Positions 1 through 11,025 of a DNA stretch of 64,000 bases are shown one piece after another. Each line of letters opens with the position of its first letter. Position 1 is the first letter of the stretch. The DNA is from Microvelia longipes (Eukaryota > Arthropoda > Insecta > Hemiptera > Veliidae): assembly GCA_018340805.1 (NCBI GenBank), contig JACMZG010000008.1:24455257-24519256 (forward strand), written 5' to 3'. The translations under genes and the position numbers were made by a program. Under the pieces are notes generated by a model. That model worked only from the letters and a program-made list of their open reading frames with translations, made no database searches and was not told the DNA's origin.

Positions 1-205
1 GAATTGAGATTTGGCATGCATGTAGCCATGTACAATACTAATATATGTTAGTATCATCATATTTATCTCATTATCAGCATTACTTCAATTTTTATCAAGT
101 GACTTGAGTAAGTTTTGAGAGTTGAAATTCACTCAATTCACTCAATGGAAACAATAAAATGGAAAATTCCAAAATTCGACTTAACTCGAAAAAATGGAAA
201 ATTCA

Positions 206-378
206 ACTTACATGGATATAGGGTAGAGGACTTATGTGGATATAGGGTAGAGGACTTACATGGAGTAGGACTTACATGGATATAGGGTAGGACTTACATG
301 GATATAGGGTAGAGGACTACATGGATATAGGGTAGAGGACTTACATGGATATAGGATAAAGGACATACAAGGATAGAA
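206..378 (+). repeat. 24-bp minisatellite, about 7-8 units
   Basis: The unit ACTTACATGGATATAGGGTA plus GAGG repeats head to tail with units shortened by 2-7 bp and single changes (ACTTATGTGG, GGATAAAGG, ACATACAAGG at the far end). Decay increases toward 378. No ORF. Confidence 0.9.
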
Positions 379-1337
379 GATTCAAATTGCTGAAAACGGT
401 TTTATCAAACTTGTTGTAAAGTTTCATATATTTTTACAACAATTATCACCAATAAATTTCTTACAGTTTCTTTGCCTTTGAATAAATTAGAAATAGTGAA
501 TGAATATGATAGCAAATAGAAGAAGAAACATGTTAAAAGATAAGTCTCATGATATAAAGAAAGGAAGGTAAGGACTTGATACGAAAAGTAACTGGGAAAT
601 AGAATAAATCAGGTTTAAAGCCCAGTACTGGTTACGTGTGGTATTCTATGATATTTATCAAAATATAACTTATGGTAAAGCATTAGTCAAGAAGGTAACG
701 GGAGGCATGAAACCCTAGTGAACATAATCTCATAGCTTCAACTTGTTATCTTCAGGACAGACGTATCCCTTCAAATAGGTTCTTTCAACCTTAAGAAACC
801 ATTGTTTTGCTCTTACCACGTTCCTTCTTAGTTCTATTCCAGCTGTTATCAAACAGCCACATTCCCCAGTGTTAAATGGAATTTTGTAATTGCTTTAGAT
901 TTGATTAAATTTAAGGGGGTTAAGCGAGGTACAATAACGCGCAAAGCTAGCTTACCATTTTTTCATATCTAAACCCGCGAGTATTTAACGTCTTATTTTT
1001 ATAATAATAATGATAGTTTAAATGTATGCTCTTAAGAGTTTATACGTCGCTATATTTTTGAATGATGACTATGATTTTGCATATAGCCCTAACAGATCGG
1101 TCCCTTATTATTTCCTAGGAGGACATTTTCTACAGGTGCCTAGTAAATTTTTAAATGTTAAGTAGGATATCTAATTTTATTGTTAAAAACTAATTTTTGT
1201 TCATCACCAAAAAGTATTAATAAGGTATTCTATCTATATTTATATCAGCCAAAACAAAATCATACCACAAAAAACAAATACAAAAATAAAGGCTCCGGTT
1301 TACTCAATATAAATATTGTATACTTACGGAACTTGTT

Positions 1338-1351
1338 TTATATATATCTAT

Positions 1352-1414
<63 letters not shown>

Positions 1415-1444
1415 ATATTCATTATATGAGGAACTTTTCTCATC

Positions 1445-1497
<53 letters not shown>

Positions 1498-1551
1498 TAT
1501 ATATTTTATATATATATATATAATATATGTGTGTGTGTGGTGTGTGTGTGG
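1338..1551. repeat. TA microsatellite with TG end
   Basis: (TA)n interrupted at 1419-1445 by ATTCATTATATGAGGAACTTT and finished by a TGTGTGTGTGGTGTGTGTGTGG run at 1529-1551. The ORFs here are Ile-Tyr repeats and carry no gene. Confidence 0.95.
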
Positions 1552-2351
1552 TTAAAGTTTTGAGTATTTTGAAACAGGTCTTCAGATAGCAGAGTACAGA
1601 GTACTTGTTCAAGAGGAACATCTAATCACTTGTTGTTAGCCTGGATTTAATTGTTTAAAATGCATCTCTTTCGCGCCAGTCCTCATTCCTCCTTGATTCT
1701 TCCTAATACCAAATTCAAACTCATTTTCGCTAAAATAGTGCCTGATCAATTACACCCTAATGGTTTGATTAATAAACCATACTAATTGGATAAAATTATG
1801 CGCCAAAAATACAAAGACTAAAATAATAAAAATAAAGCAATAAAATCTTAATCTGTCTCGACAAATTAATAATTTTAAATAAAAAGAAGTGATGAAACTG
1901 GACTTTTTCCACCTTATTGAACAAAAACATCACATATTACTACACAATAACTTATACCACAAAAATATTTGGTAAGTTTTAAGAAAGGGGAAAAGAAGCC
2001 ATATTGTATCCAGGATGATGCAACCAAAACAAATAAAGGAATAAAGAATACTTTAAAAGGAAGTGAAATAGATGGTGTCCTATTGTAACATGAGACAGGT
2101 AGGACAAAGATCCTTCGCACTACTTCGCTAGGTCCTGGCCGGTCACAATAGGCTCATTATTCAATCTACCTTGTAGTTCTTTAAGATCATGTTACAAGAT
2201 TTATCCTCAAAACTACTTCATCATTCACACTTTTAAAAATAGATCTTTTCTTTAGCTAACTGTACACGTGTACAATAGGATTTGATCCTTATGAATGATT
2301 AGTTCGAAAATATACTTTTGAGTCATAGTAAATCGGACTTGTCTACAAATA

Positions 2352-2927
2352 TGGCGCCAGACTTAAAATAATACTATATATAGAGGAGCACAGGACCGTA
2401 AACACAATGTAATTCCACTGATAACACGAAAGCCGGTTGACTGGTGCAACTAAGTAATGCTGCCAAACCTGACAACAAAACATTATTTTAAATATGTCAT
2501 AAATATCTATTAATGAAGAAGATCATAAAGAACAATATAATAACTTAAAACACCTGCTGAGTATTTAATAAAACTGGTCTTAGATGGCAAAAGGTGGCGG
2601 AATACAAGAATCTACATTTAGTTGACGAGGACTACTTTTATTAATTTTAATAAATTCGTTAAACTACAATTTAAAATGCATAAAATAAATGCACTGATAC
2701 TTAATGCACCGATACTTAATGCACCGATATTATATTAGTATTTTTAAATAATCAATCATTTATTAATAATAGACATAATAATTTCAGCAACCGGAAGTAT
2801 GCCAACTTTTTTTTTTTAGAAAATTGTATATTGTAAGGGTGGGGCATTATCTTAGTTGCACCAGTGAACCGGCTTCGTGTGTTATCAGTAGTGCTCCTTC
2901 TATATATAGTATTATTCTAAGGCGCCA
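2352..2927. mobile_element. TIR element with GGCGCC ends and about 100-bp inverted repeats
   Basis: The left end TGGCGCCAGACTTAAAATAA is matched in inverse by the right end ...TATTATTCTAAGGCGCCA. The arms continue through ACTATATATAGA.GGAGCAC, ACTGATAACAC.GAA.CCGGTT and ACTGGTGCAACTAAG, about 100 bp each with small gaps. The centre is AT-rich and holds three 15-bp tandem units. There is no coding capacity. A target duplication cannot be read with confidence, so the superfamily is open. Confidence 0.78.
2690..2730 (+). repeat. 15-bp tandem repeat inside the GGCGCC-ended element
   Basis: The unit TGCACCGATACTTAA occurs about 2.7 times with one substitution in the first unit. Its place in the centre of the 2352-2927 element suggests it belongs to that element rather than to the host DNA. 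Confidence 0.75.
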
Positions 2928-3714
2928 GATAAAAAAATAAAAAATAAAAAAAATAAACAATAAAATTAACAGTGATATTTGATACTTGTATGAAAAATCT
3001 GATCGTTGAAATCCTCCTGTTTTGCTTTAAAATGATTTTAAATAAATAGAAAACAAGATGAAAGATTGTTTAGAAAAAGTCATAACTCATAAGTGCAAGC
3101 GGTATTTTTGTTAACTGAAAGTTATATATTGCATTAGTTTAGTTTTATTTTGGCCTCCAACATATTTGAAGATTTTATCAATTCAGTATTTTCTAGATTC
3201 ATACATTTTCTTGAGGGGTGTTATACTTTGATAAAACTTTTCATTGTTTACATTTTTGAGAAGCTCCAAGAATAGACAGAACGAGATTACGCGTTTATTT
3301 CATGTTGTATTGGTTTTATTTCTCGTTTTTATTTTTTAAATAAATTAGATTCTCTATGAATTACAAAAATGGTTTAATGGTTAGATAATAAATTAACGGC
3401 GATTTAGAGCGTTCTATTCACAAAGAGTTATTATTAGGACCAAAAATATATTGTTTTCATTCATAATTACTTAACTCTTTAGCAGTGAATTAATTCATTT
3501 CTCTAAGAAGAGGAATGCTATAACAGATTTATTACATTCATAATATACCCCTGAAATTGTCAGCATTCTGATTTTAAATTATACCAGTGCACCAAGTGGA
3601 CTCGTAAACGCTCTTTAAAAAATAGTCCAAAGTAACAAAATCATACAATTAAGTGTAAATTCATCATAATTAAATATGAAGTTTCATTTTTAATGCAGCT
3701 AGTACTTCGATTAT

Positions 3715-3715
3715 G

Positions 3716-3785
<70 letters not shown>
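3715..3785. repeat. TA microsatellite
   Basis: (TA)n with two single-base phase shifts. Confidence 0.95.
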
Positions 3786-3789
<4 letters not shown>

Positions 3790-4839
3790 GAGATTTCTTC
3801 CTAGACGTTTTAATGAGACTTGATAACTTTCGAACGCTTTCTCGGATCAAAATGAAAACTTAATTAAAGGACATACTACAATATAAATTTTGTGATTTTC
3901 ATATTTGTTTATTTTTGGACGAACGAAGTGAATACGTAGCGGTGGAGATCAGAGTAGCAATCTCGATGTACCCTATGCATCCAGTACGCGATGTTTTAAT
4001 TTTATCTTTGTTTTGTACGACTAATTGACCTCAAATATGAACTATGTAGTATGTTGTGTAACAATGCGTAACAATGTAGTAGTATAAACAACGTAGCAAA
4101 ATGTAAAAATAAAAAAGCGCTTGTTTTTTTGGTACACCGGTAAAATAAATCATTTCAGATATTATTAATTGAATGTCTGGAAAATTTCTAGATGAGTTTA
4201 TTGTCATGCCTAACACACAAAGGATGGCAAAAATTAATAGTTCTTCCGTTCTTTCACTAACACATCCATTCCACTCACATGAATGAATAACAATTTACAA
4301 AACAAATAAAGAACTGTCCCGTATTCTTGTAAAGTAAATAACGTTTTAACTCAATTTCCTAAAGGAGTGATGAGATTGGAAAAGTCATGAGTATCTCACT
4401 CCCAGTGACAATATTCTAATAAGAATGGAAACAATCAATAGATAGAGTCAACTGCTTCTTTACCATTTTCCATCTGTTTCCGTTTCAAATAATAGGGCTT
4501 TTACGTCAAAAAGGAAACTTTAAAAGTCAAAGTTTCCAATGAATTAGGTTTTAACGAGGTAATTGTATTAAGAAATTGAGAAGACAAATGAATTGCGAAC
4601 TTTTTTGGTTGAAAAGGTTTGTTGGAATTGATAGATTTTATTGGGGTTTTCATTGAGACTTGAATCTTCCTTATTGGGACTTTCTTTTTGAATTTTATTT
4701 GCGTAATAATGACAGATAAAGGAAGCACAAAAAGTTTTAAGTAAACAGTAATTTGCTATTATATATGGGCCTGAATGAAACATGTCACTGCAGAGTCTGA
4801 CCTTAAAGGAGGAATATTTTACCATGGCCATGGTAAAAG

Positions 4840-5348
4840 CAAGGATCTTGAATAAAGGGGGTTACGCGATAAGGAACTTTTCTAATCCCATCAACGTTGG
4901 ATGAGATAGAGAAATCAAACTTATCTTCCTATGATTATAGCAAAAAAAAGTGCGAAACCCAGGTTATATAATAAGGATGAGTAGAGTTTGCTCCTCAATT
5001 TTTTTCCGTGCTTATCGTTCGGTGTTGGTCGTGATTTTAGTTACCTTTGGTGCTTGTTAAGTCAATTAAAATAAAACTGTTTAAAATATTAATTAAAATA
5101 AAATAAAAATGAAAAATTATTATTTGTTACTGTTGTTTATAACCCTTTTAATAAGCAAAACAATGGGGAATCATCGGGAGGTAAGTTTGCCTCTTCATTT
5201 AGGACCTGCGCAGTTAATGTAATGATTCAAAGCAGGCGTAGTTTGTACCAAGCGTGATAGAGTTTGTAATAGATTCTTCTCTATTTAGAGACACTTTGTT
5301 TTATGGCAAATTAACATATTTTGTCATCCCCTTTATTCAAGATCCTTG
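4840..5348 (+). mobile_element. hAT-like non-autonomous DNA transposon, copy A, carrying an exon-like segment
   Basis: It begins CAAGGATCTTGAATAAAGGG and ends with the inverted form CCCTTTATTCAAGATCCTTG. The flanking octamers GGTAAAAG (4832-4839) and TGTAAACG (5349-5356) match at 6 of 8 positions, consistent with an old 8-bp target duplication. A CA..G terminus with 8-bp duplication is the hAT pattern; a P-type element is the alternative. Inside, 5109-5180 reads MKNYYLLLLFITLLISKTMG then NHRE, ending at a perfect donor GAG/GTAAGT. A second copy lies inverted at 34495-34928 and shares ends, subterminal TTTGCTCCTCAA motif and the donor region. No transposase is encoded. Confidence 0.82.
5109..5180 (+). 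other. Exon-like ORF with signal-peptide-like sequence and splice donor inside transposon copy A
   Basis: Exactly 24 codons from an ATG in an A-rich leader to GAG, followed by GTAAGT, a textbook donor. The peptide has a Lys-Asn start and a hydrophobic core. In the second transposon copy the CATCGGGAGGTAAGTTTGCC stretch is preserved, but the ORF before it is altered (Lys-rich, no clear signal core). It may be the remnant 5' exon of the autonomous parent, or an exon captured from a host gene. No acceptor or downstream exon could be tied to it. Confidence 0.4.
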
Positions 5349-5425
5349 TGTAAACGCAATAATATGATAAAAGGAAAATGTATTTTTTGATTGATATTGG
5401 CTCATAGAAATCACTTACTATACAA

Positions 5426-5589
5426 CGACACACGGCTAAAATCAGTTGATAGCGTGGGAAAATAATGCGAGGGAACCAATGAGGTTATTCCTGAATGTTA
5501 AACCACTCCCTCAATATCAAATCAGGCCAATCATATTGGTTTCTCAACACTATTTTCCCGCGCTGTCAAGTGATTTTAGTCGTGTGTCG
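5426..5589. mobile_element. 164-bp hairpin MITE with CGACACACG ends
   Basis: The left arm CGACACACGGCTAAAATCA, then TTGATAGCGTGGGAAAATA, is repeated in inverse on the right (TATTTTCCCGCGCTGTCAA, TGATTTTAGTCGTGTGTCG). The arms continue weakly to the centre through AACCAAT...ATTGGTTT. The whole element can fold as one stem. A short ACGACACACG match also occurs at about 6018. No ORF of its own is meaningful, and the target duplication is unresolved (possibly TA or TAC). Confidence 0.75.
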
Positions 5590-8500
5590 TACTACAAAGC
5601 ATACCTTTTAATTATTTATTTAGAGCCATGACCAAACAAGAAGCAGTACATAGAAGAACTTAAAATTTTACATCTTAGACAGACTAAGATTTTAGAAAAA
5701 CTTATATCGCGAGGGCTCTATTCATAAAATACAAAAAAGGTTTGGAGCTCGTTCTGCATCACTGTAATATTATAGAAGAAGAATACCATTTTAAAAAAAT
5801 ATTGTGAACAACACTTTTGAGATTTTTAGAAGTGCTAATACAGAGAATATGGAGCATTAAGGGTCTTGAGCTTCTAAAAGATATTTAGAGTTAAACCATA
5901 TAGGAAAGACAGGGCTGAAAGGGTCCCATATCTGGACAAAGAGAAGAATAGGGCTCACAAAGCACTAAGACCATAACCATTAGGGTGGAGCCATATCTCA
6001 TAAAGCTGACATTCTCTAATACGACACACGCACTCCCTGCCACAATTATAAATGCTCTCGGTCATATGTTAAAAATATGCTATGGGAAAAAAAAGTTTAC
6101 TTTAATAAAAAGCACTTCAGTTTCAAGAGCATAATAGATAGTTGAGATTAATCGAATAGAATTTTTCTTTGTATTGTTTCAATTTAAAAGTTAAAAACTT
6201 CAGAGAATGCCAGTTTGACATCAACAGCCACATTATAAAAACATTTCAATTAAAGTTGTATTATTTAATTCATTCAATTCCATTATAATTTAAGACTAAT
6301 TGATACATGAGATGCTATAAATGAGATATATTCCTTTTGCGTAAATTAATTATGATGTGGGCCGACATTAGTTGTATAATAAAGATCTATTACAAAGGAA
6401 TTGTGTTTAGCAAGGCAGCTGAGTTGATTTACTCCCTAACAATTCGGACTTATATAGAATTTCGTTTCAAGATGATTTGATAATTGGAGCAGATGCGTTG
6501 AGCTATTAATATTATTTATGAGGGGTTAATACGGGAGTCAAAAATAATAGATGGAGTATAATCAATTTCAATTTATAGATTTTATTTTTGCAATGAATAA
6601 GACATAAGTGTTATTAAGCGTGCAAGAACATTAAATACATTATTAGAACCAGTACCAGCATTAGTACATACCAATTTGGTGGTACTAACTTCACCCTAAT
6701 ATAAGCGAATTAAATTTTATAAGATGGAAAACAGATTATATTATATTATATGGTCGATGGTGATCAAGATAGTATCATTTGAGCAGTATTTCATGAAACA
6801 AACAGCAAGTGTATAATTAAAATGTATTCCCTCATAAATAAGGTAAATTATACCTTCAAATATTTGGTTGAGTTTTATCATAGCACACAAATCATTATTA
6901 TTATTCTATCTAATAATACACACCAGCCTGGTGCTGGTGTGTTGACTAATTGAGGAAGTAAGGATTTATAAAATTCAGATCAATCAAACTTTTACTTAGA
7001 TTGTGGAATCAAGAGACTCGGTGATTTTTCTAAAAATAAAGGAAGGAAACAGATCGGTAGAGAAATTTAGGACCACCTCTAAAGTAAAATAAAAAGAGTT
7101 TGCAAATAGATTTTCCATTCCATCTGGTGCCAGGGTGACTGATAGGATCTATTTCCTTGAGTCCTAACCAACATCCGACCTAAAAACAAACTTGATTCAT
7201 TGAGGGGTGCTCCAACTCTGACTGAAACTCATCTCCTTAACTCAACCCATAGGCAAATCCTTTACACCTACAGATAAATGGGCCAAGGGTGCTGTAAAAC
7301 AAACCTTACGTCTTACTCTAAATATTTATTACTTGTAATAAACTTCATTTTTACTATCTCTTCTATTCCAAACGTTACTTCAATATTTTGTTTTATACTT
7401 AACAAAAGTGATCAACACAAATTCAATTATAGAATTGACTACTAATGTCAATTTAGAATTAATCAGAATTTAAGTTATAATTTTGGCAAATCTGTTCACT
7501 CAGTTGGTATTAAGTTGTGTTCTTAACTGATTTAAGAAAAGTAAAAAGAACGCATTTATACGTTCTATCTGTCACATTTACACCACATACATGCTTGTAG
7601 ACATCGTCTTCAATTTAATCTTTGTTTTAAAGTAGAAAGTTACGAACAAACAATTTCTAATGTTCGGTATTCCAATTCATTCCTCCATATAAGGGATACT
7701 AACGCAAAAGTTAAACAAATGTTTTGTACAAATTAATTGAGTAATTCAAGTGCAGCATATAGTATAGTAGTGCTTGTACACATTTAGAATTTTTCTACAA
7801 TGTTAGAAGAAGACACTCTTTTTTAGAGTGAATAGAAAAAGGAAACATTTCCTTATCTGGTATGATGTCGAGCTATGAATCTCACTGAAAATCTTACTCT
7901 AACTTATATACGATTAGTAGGTATACTAACAGTATATAATTTAGTTACGCATATCGATTATAAAACGGAATTAATTATATTATAATAACATTGTTTGGGT
8001 ATAATGTAATTAAGGTGTGAGTGAGATGGAATGAGATCTTGATTGTTATTGTGGGGATGAGATACTACTTGCAGCTCTGTTCAATCTGTTAGCTATTTGA
8101 TCAAGAGAATGGATGTCTCAATATATTGACGGAGACCTGTGCTTTAAGATATGTTTTATTGTGTTTTATTTTTGAAAATTGATTTAAATTTTAATTCCAT
8201 ACAAATCCAAAATCATAATATGTTAACTGTATAGACGAAAGAAAAGCAAATTAATGTACGCAAGGATTGGAATGAGATCTATTTTTTTTAACAAAGAAAT
8301 GTGATTACCTTCTTAATTCACGAATTTCAGGAGAAGTAGGAACCGATCTTGATCTGCCATGGTGAACTCTGGATGTACTATGGGAACCACCCATGTTTAT
8401 AGATTTTAAGAATCACAACCGCGTGAGTTGGCACAAAAATCTAAAAATTTATTAGACTTACGTCAAAATGGAATTTAACTACAACATAATTATCAGTTAG

Positions 8501-8934
8501 TTTTACAGAAAATTCTAATAAAGTTAAACAATGCGCTGTGACGTTTCACCCAGAATTAGGGATTTAACTTGGAAAGATCGATACAAATGGGTTTAACATT
8601 TCTTGATGCTTAAAGAACATGGCTGGATATTAAAATAAACTGAACTTAAAGAAGAAAGCCTAATTACTCATATACTGGAATTAGTACTCTGTTTATACTT
8701 GTTTTGTTGTAATAGTGTTAAGGAAGCCGAAGCACTAATAATGGACCTAAGCAAATAATCTATTTGACACATTTTTAAATAATCAATAAAATTACAATTG
8801 TTGAGATCACTTCGAAAACTTATGAATTCTAAAAATCAAAATATGAAACTAATTTATACAGAAATGATATTAGAAAATACTATTATAAATATAAAGTTTG
8901 AAACACGGGCACAGAGTTAGATGCTTGATCAAGA
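5590..8934. other. Plain AT-rich non-coding DNA
   Basis: Apart from the stem-loop at 6918 and a loose inverted pair (CTGACATTCTCT near 6008 against AGAGAATGCCAG near 6203) I see no gene, RNA or clear repeat. It is probably navigator intron. Confidence 0.5.
6918..6942. other. Perfect 10-bp stem-loop
   Basis: ACACACCAGC, 5-nt loop CTGGT, GCTGGTGTGT. It is isolated in plain AT-rich DNA and may be a mini-MITE or footprint. Confidence 0.6.
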
Positions 8935-9190
8935 TGACGGTACATACTGAAGGTTCTCTTTAGGGACTTCAAGGGCTGAGAACCCACAAACTATGCCCCC
9001 CATCAGCTGCAGGGACCGCACCACCTGGCTCCCTCGGCCCTTTAATCCGCTGCGACGATGCGAACAAAAAACTTTGTATACAATAGAAGTTGCGAGGAGG
9101 TCGCGTGCTAACACGTTCCCCAAGGACCCCTCCATCTCTAGGATCAGATGATGCATAACTCTTCAGGATTACACACCCCATCTTTAGGAC
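8935..9190. other. GC-rich, CpG-containing island of unknown nature
   Basis: This patch is well over half GC in a very AT-rich window. It is open in several frames on both strands: minus-strand ORFs of 75 and 70 codons and a plus-strand frame with PPISCRDRTTWLPRPFNPL. No frame gives a family I recognise and no clear splice sites bound it. It may be a decayed exon, a captured gene piece or a foreign insert. Confidence 0.4.
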
Positions 9191-10722
9191 CGAACTGCTC
9201 CACAGGGAACGATATATCCTAAATTCATATTAATATTTACTCCATAAACCCGTCTCTAACACCTCATATGTTCCGTTTTTCAGTTGAATGATTAGAATCT
9301 ATTGTGAACGTTTAGAATGAAAATTGACTCTTTTGCCTCTTTAAAACTTTTCTCTTAATCAAATTAACCAACCTTTGCTAACTGAAATACTTGTGAAATA
9401 ATCACACATTTCACAAATATCATGTTACACTTAATAAATCTTTATAAAAGGATAAGAGTACAATCTCACTTACCCTTTCGTCGTATAACCAACCACTTAT
9501 CTTAATGAACTCTTCTTCATTAACACATCATGACAGTTAAAAGGTTTTGAAACCGTATTCAGGTATTTTCAGCAATTTTATTAGGCTCAAACCCAACACT
9601 TTAAACGAAAAAGAAGTGGTGCAAAACTTGTATTTAACCAAATACAACATAGTTTTAAAAACGTATGTGAATTCGGAACCATGAGATCCTTATTGTATTG
9701 CGGTTTTGAATCCTAGAGGAAAAAACTCTTTTTACGTATTGACTTCAACCGAATAATTTATTCAGGAGGTAGATTTTTTTCAAGCTATCAAAGCTGAAAG
9801 CAATCAGGAGTATGGAAGGTTTTAATACCAAGTGGATTGAAAAAGGAAACAAGTAAAAAAGGCTGATTTGTTTACTTTTTACACCCTCTTTGAGTTGACA
9901 AGGTTATTAGAAAGATTGTGTTGATACAGAGGATGAGTGTCCCACGGAGATACAGCCGCTAATACTCAAACTCACCGAAACCAACCATTCAGCACTCTCA
10001 TTCATCTGTCATTACATGTTTACAACCTTCCTCGTAACATCTTCTATTCCTTAGTTTTACAACTTTTACAGCTATTCAATCTTAATAAGATAATAAAAAG
10101 TTTAATGAATCAAGATTTTATTACTTATTAAAAAGCACTGAATAATTTATTGTCCAGTGCTTCAGATTTACATAGACATAAAAATAAAAACTTAACTATT
10201 ATTGGTATTGGTAGATATAAAACAGTTTAAATGCAAATGCTTTAAACACAATTTGATGTAATAAAATTAATACAGTTAGTCGATTCATTAAATTTACTGC
10301 ATACATCTTAACCGTTTACCTGAGAATGCATTTAAATAGTGTACATTAATCCAACTTCAAAGGATGGAAAAGTTATTTTCTATACCAGACTCTGAAGAGA
10401 CGAGCGAATTGCCCGTGGTATAAATAATTGGTGATTTTTAATAACCGCATAAATACGAACTAATAATAACGAGAATTATTTCTAAAGGAAATTCGCTAAA
10501 AGCACTGGTACAATATAAAAAGAATCAGAACATCCCTGAAATGCCTAAGTAAGAGTACTGTTATCATCCTAAGTAAATATATTAATTGATCATATACTTA
10601 GTGATCTTCCTATGTAAGAAAGTCCTAAATGGGAATACTAGGAGATAATCCTAATTAAGGAAGTAGAAATCCTCAAAGTCTGGGTCTGTTTCAAAAACAC
10701 GTGGAAACGTCAAACTGGTGAG

Positions 10723-11025
10723 AAAAAATCGAGTACGGGTTTGCCGAAACTTTTCCTCAACAAATCGTATTCGCTATGCTCACCCTGCCTACTTTAGACT
10801 TCGCTCGTCCTTAAAATATAGAACTTCCCAACTGTATACTGCAACACGTCTTCGTACTCGCTTCGTTCGTCCTTAGATTGTAATAACATTAGGATTATTC
10901 CCAGCAGTTACCCATCCAGACATCTGAAATACCTGAAACGGATAATTTAGGTGACATTCCGGTTACGGATTTTTTTAGCAAACACAATACTTTTCCTATA
11001 CCTACGGCATAAATAAGTAAAAAGA
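10723..11025 (+). repeat. Repeat family R1, second long copy
   Basis: The header AAAAAATCGAGTACGGGT, the block TTTAGACTTCGCTCGTCC and a second TCGCTTCGTTCGTCCTTAG are present. The tail CCGGTTACGGATTTTTTTAG and CACAATACTTTTCCTATACC match the copy at 54655. The middle GATGAAACTT/TCTTATATATAG block is missing, so the two copies have different internal deletions. Confidence 0.6.
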
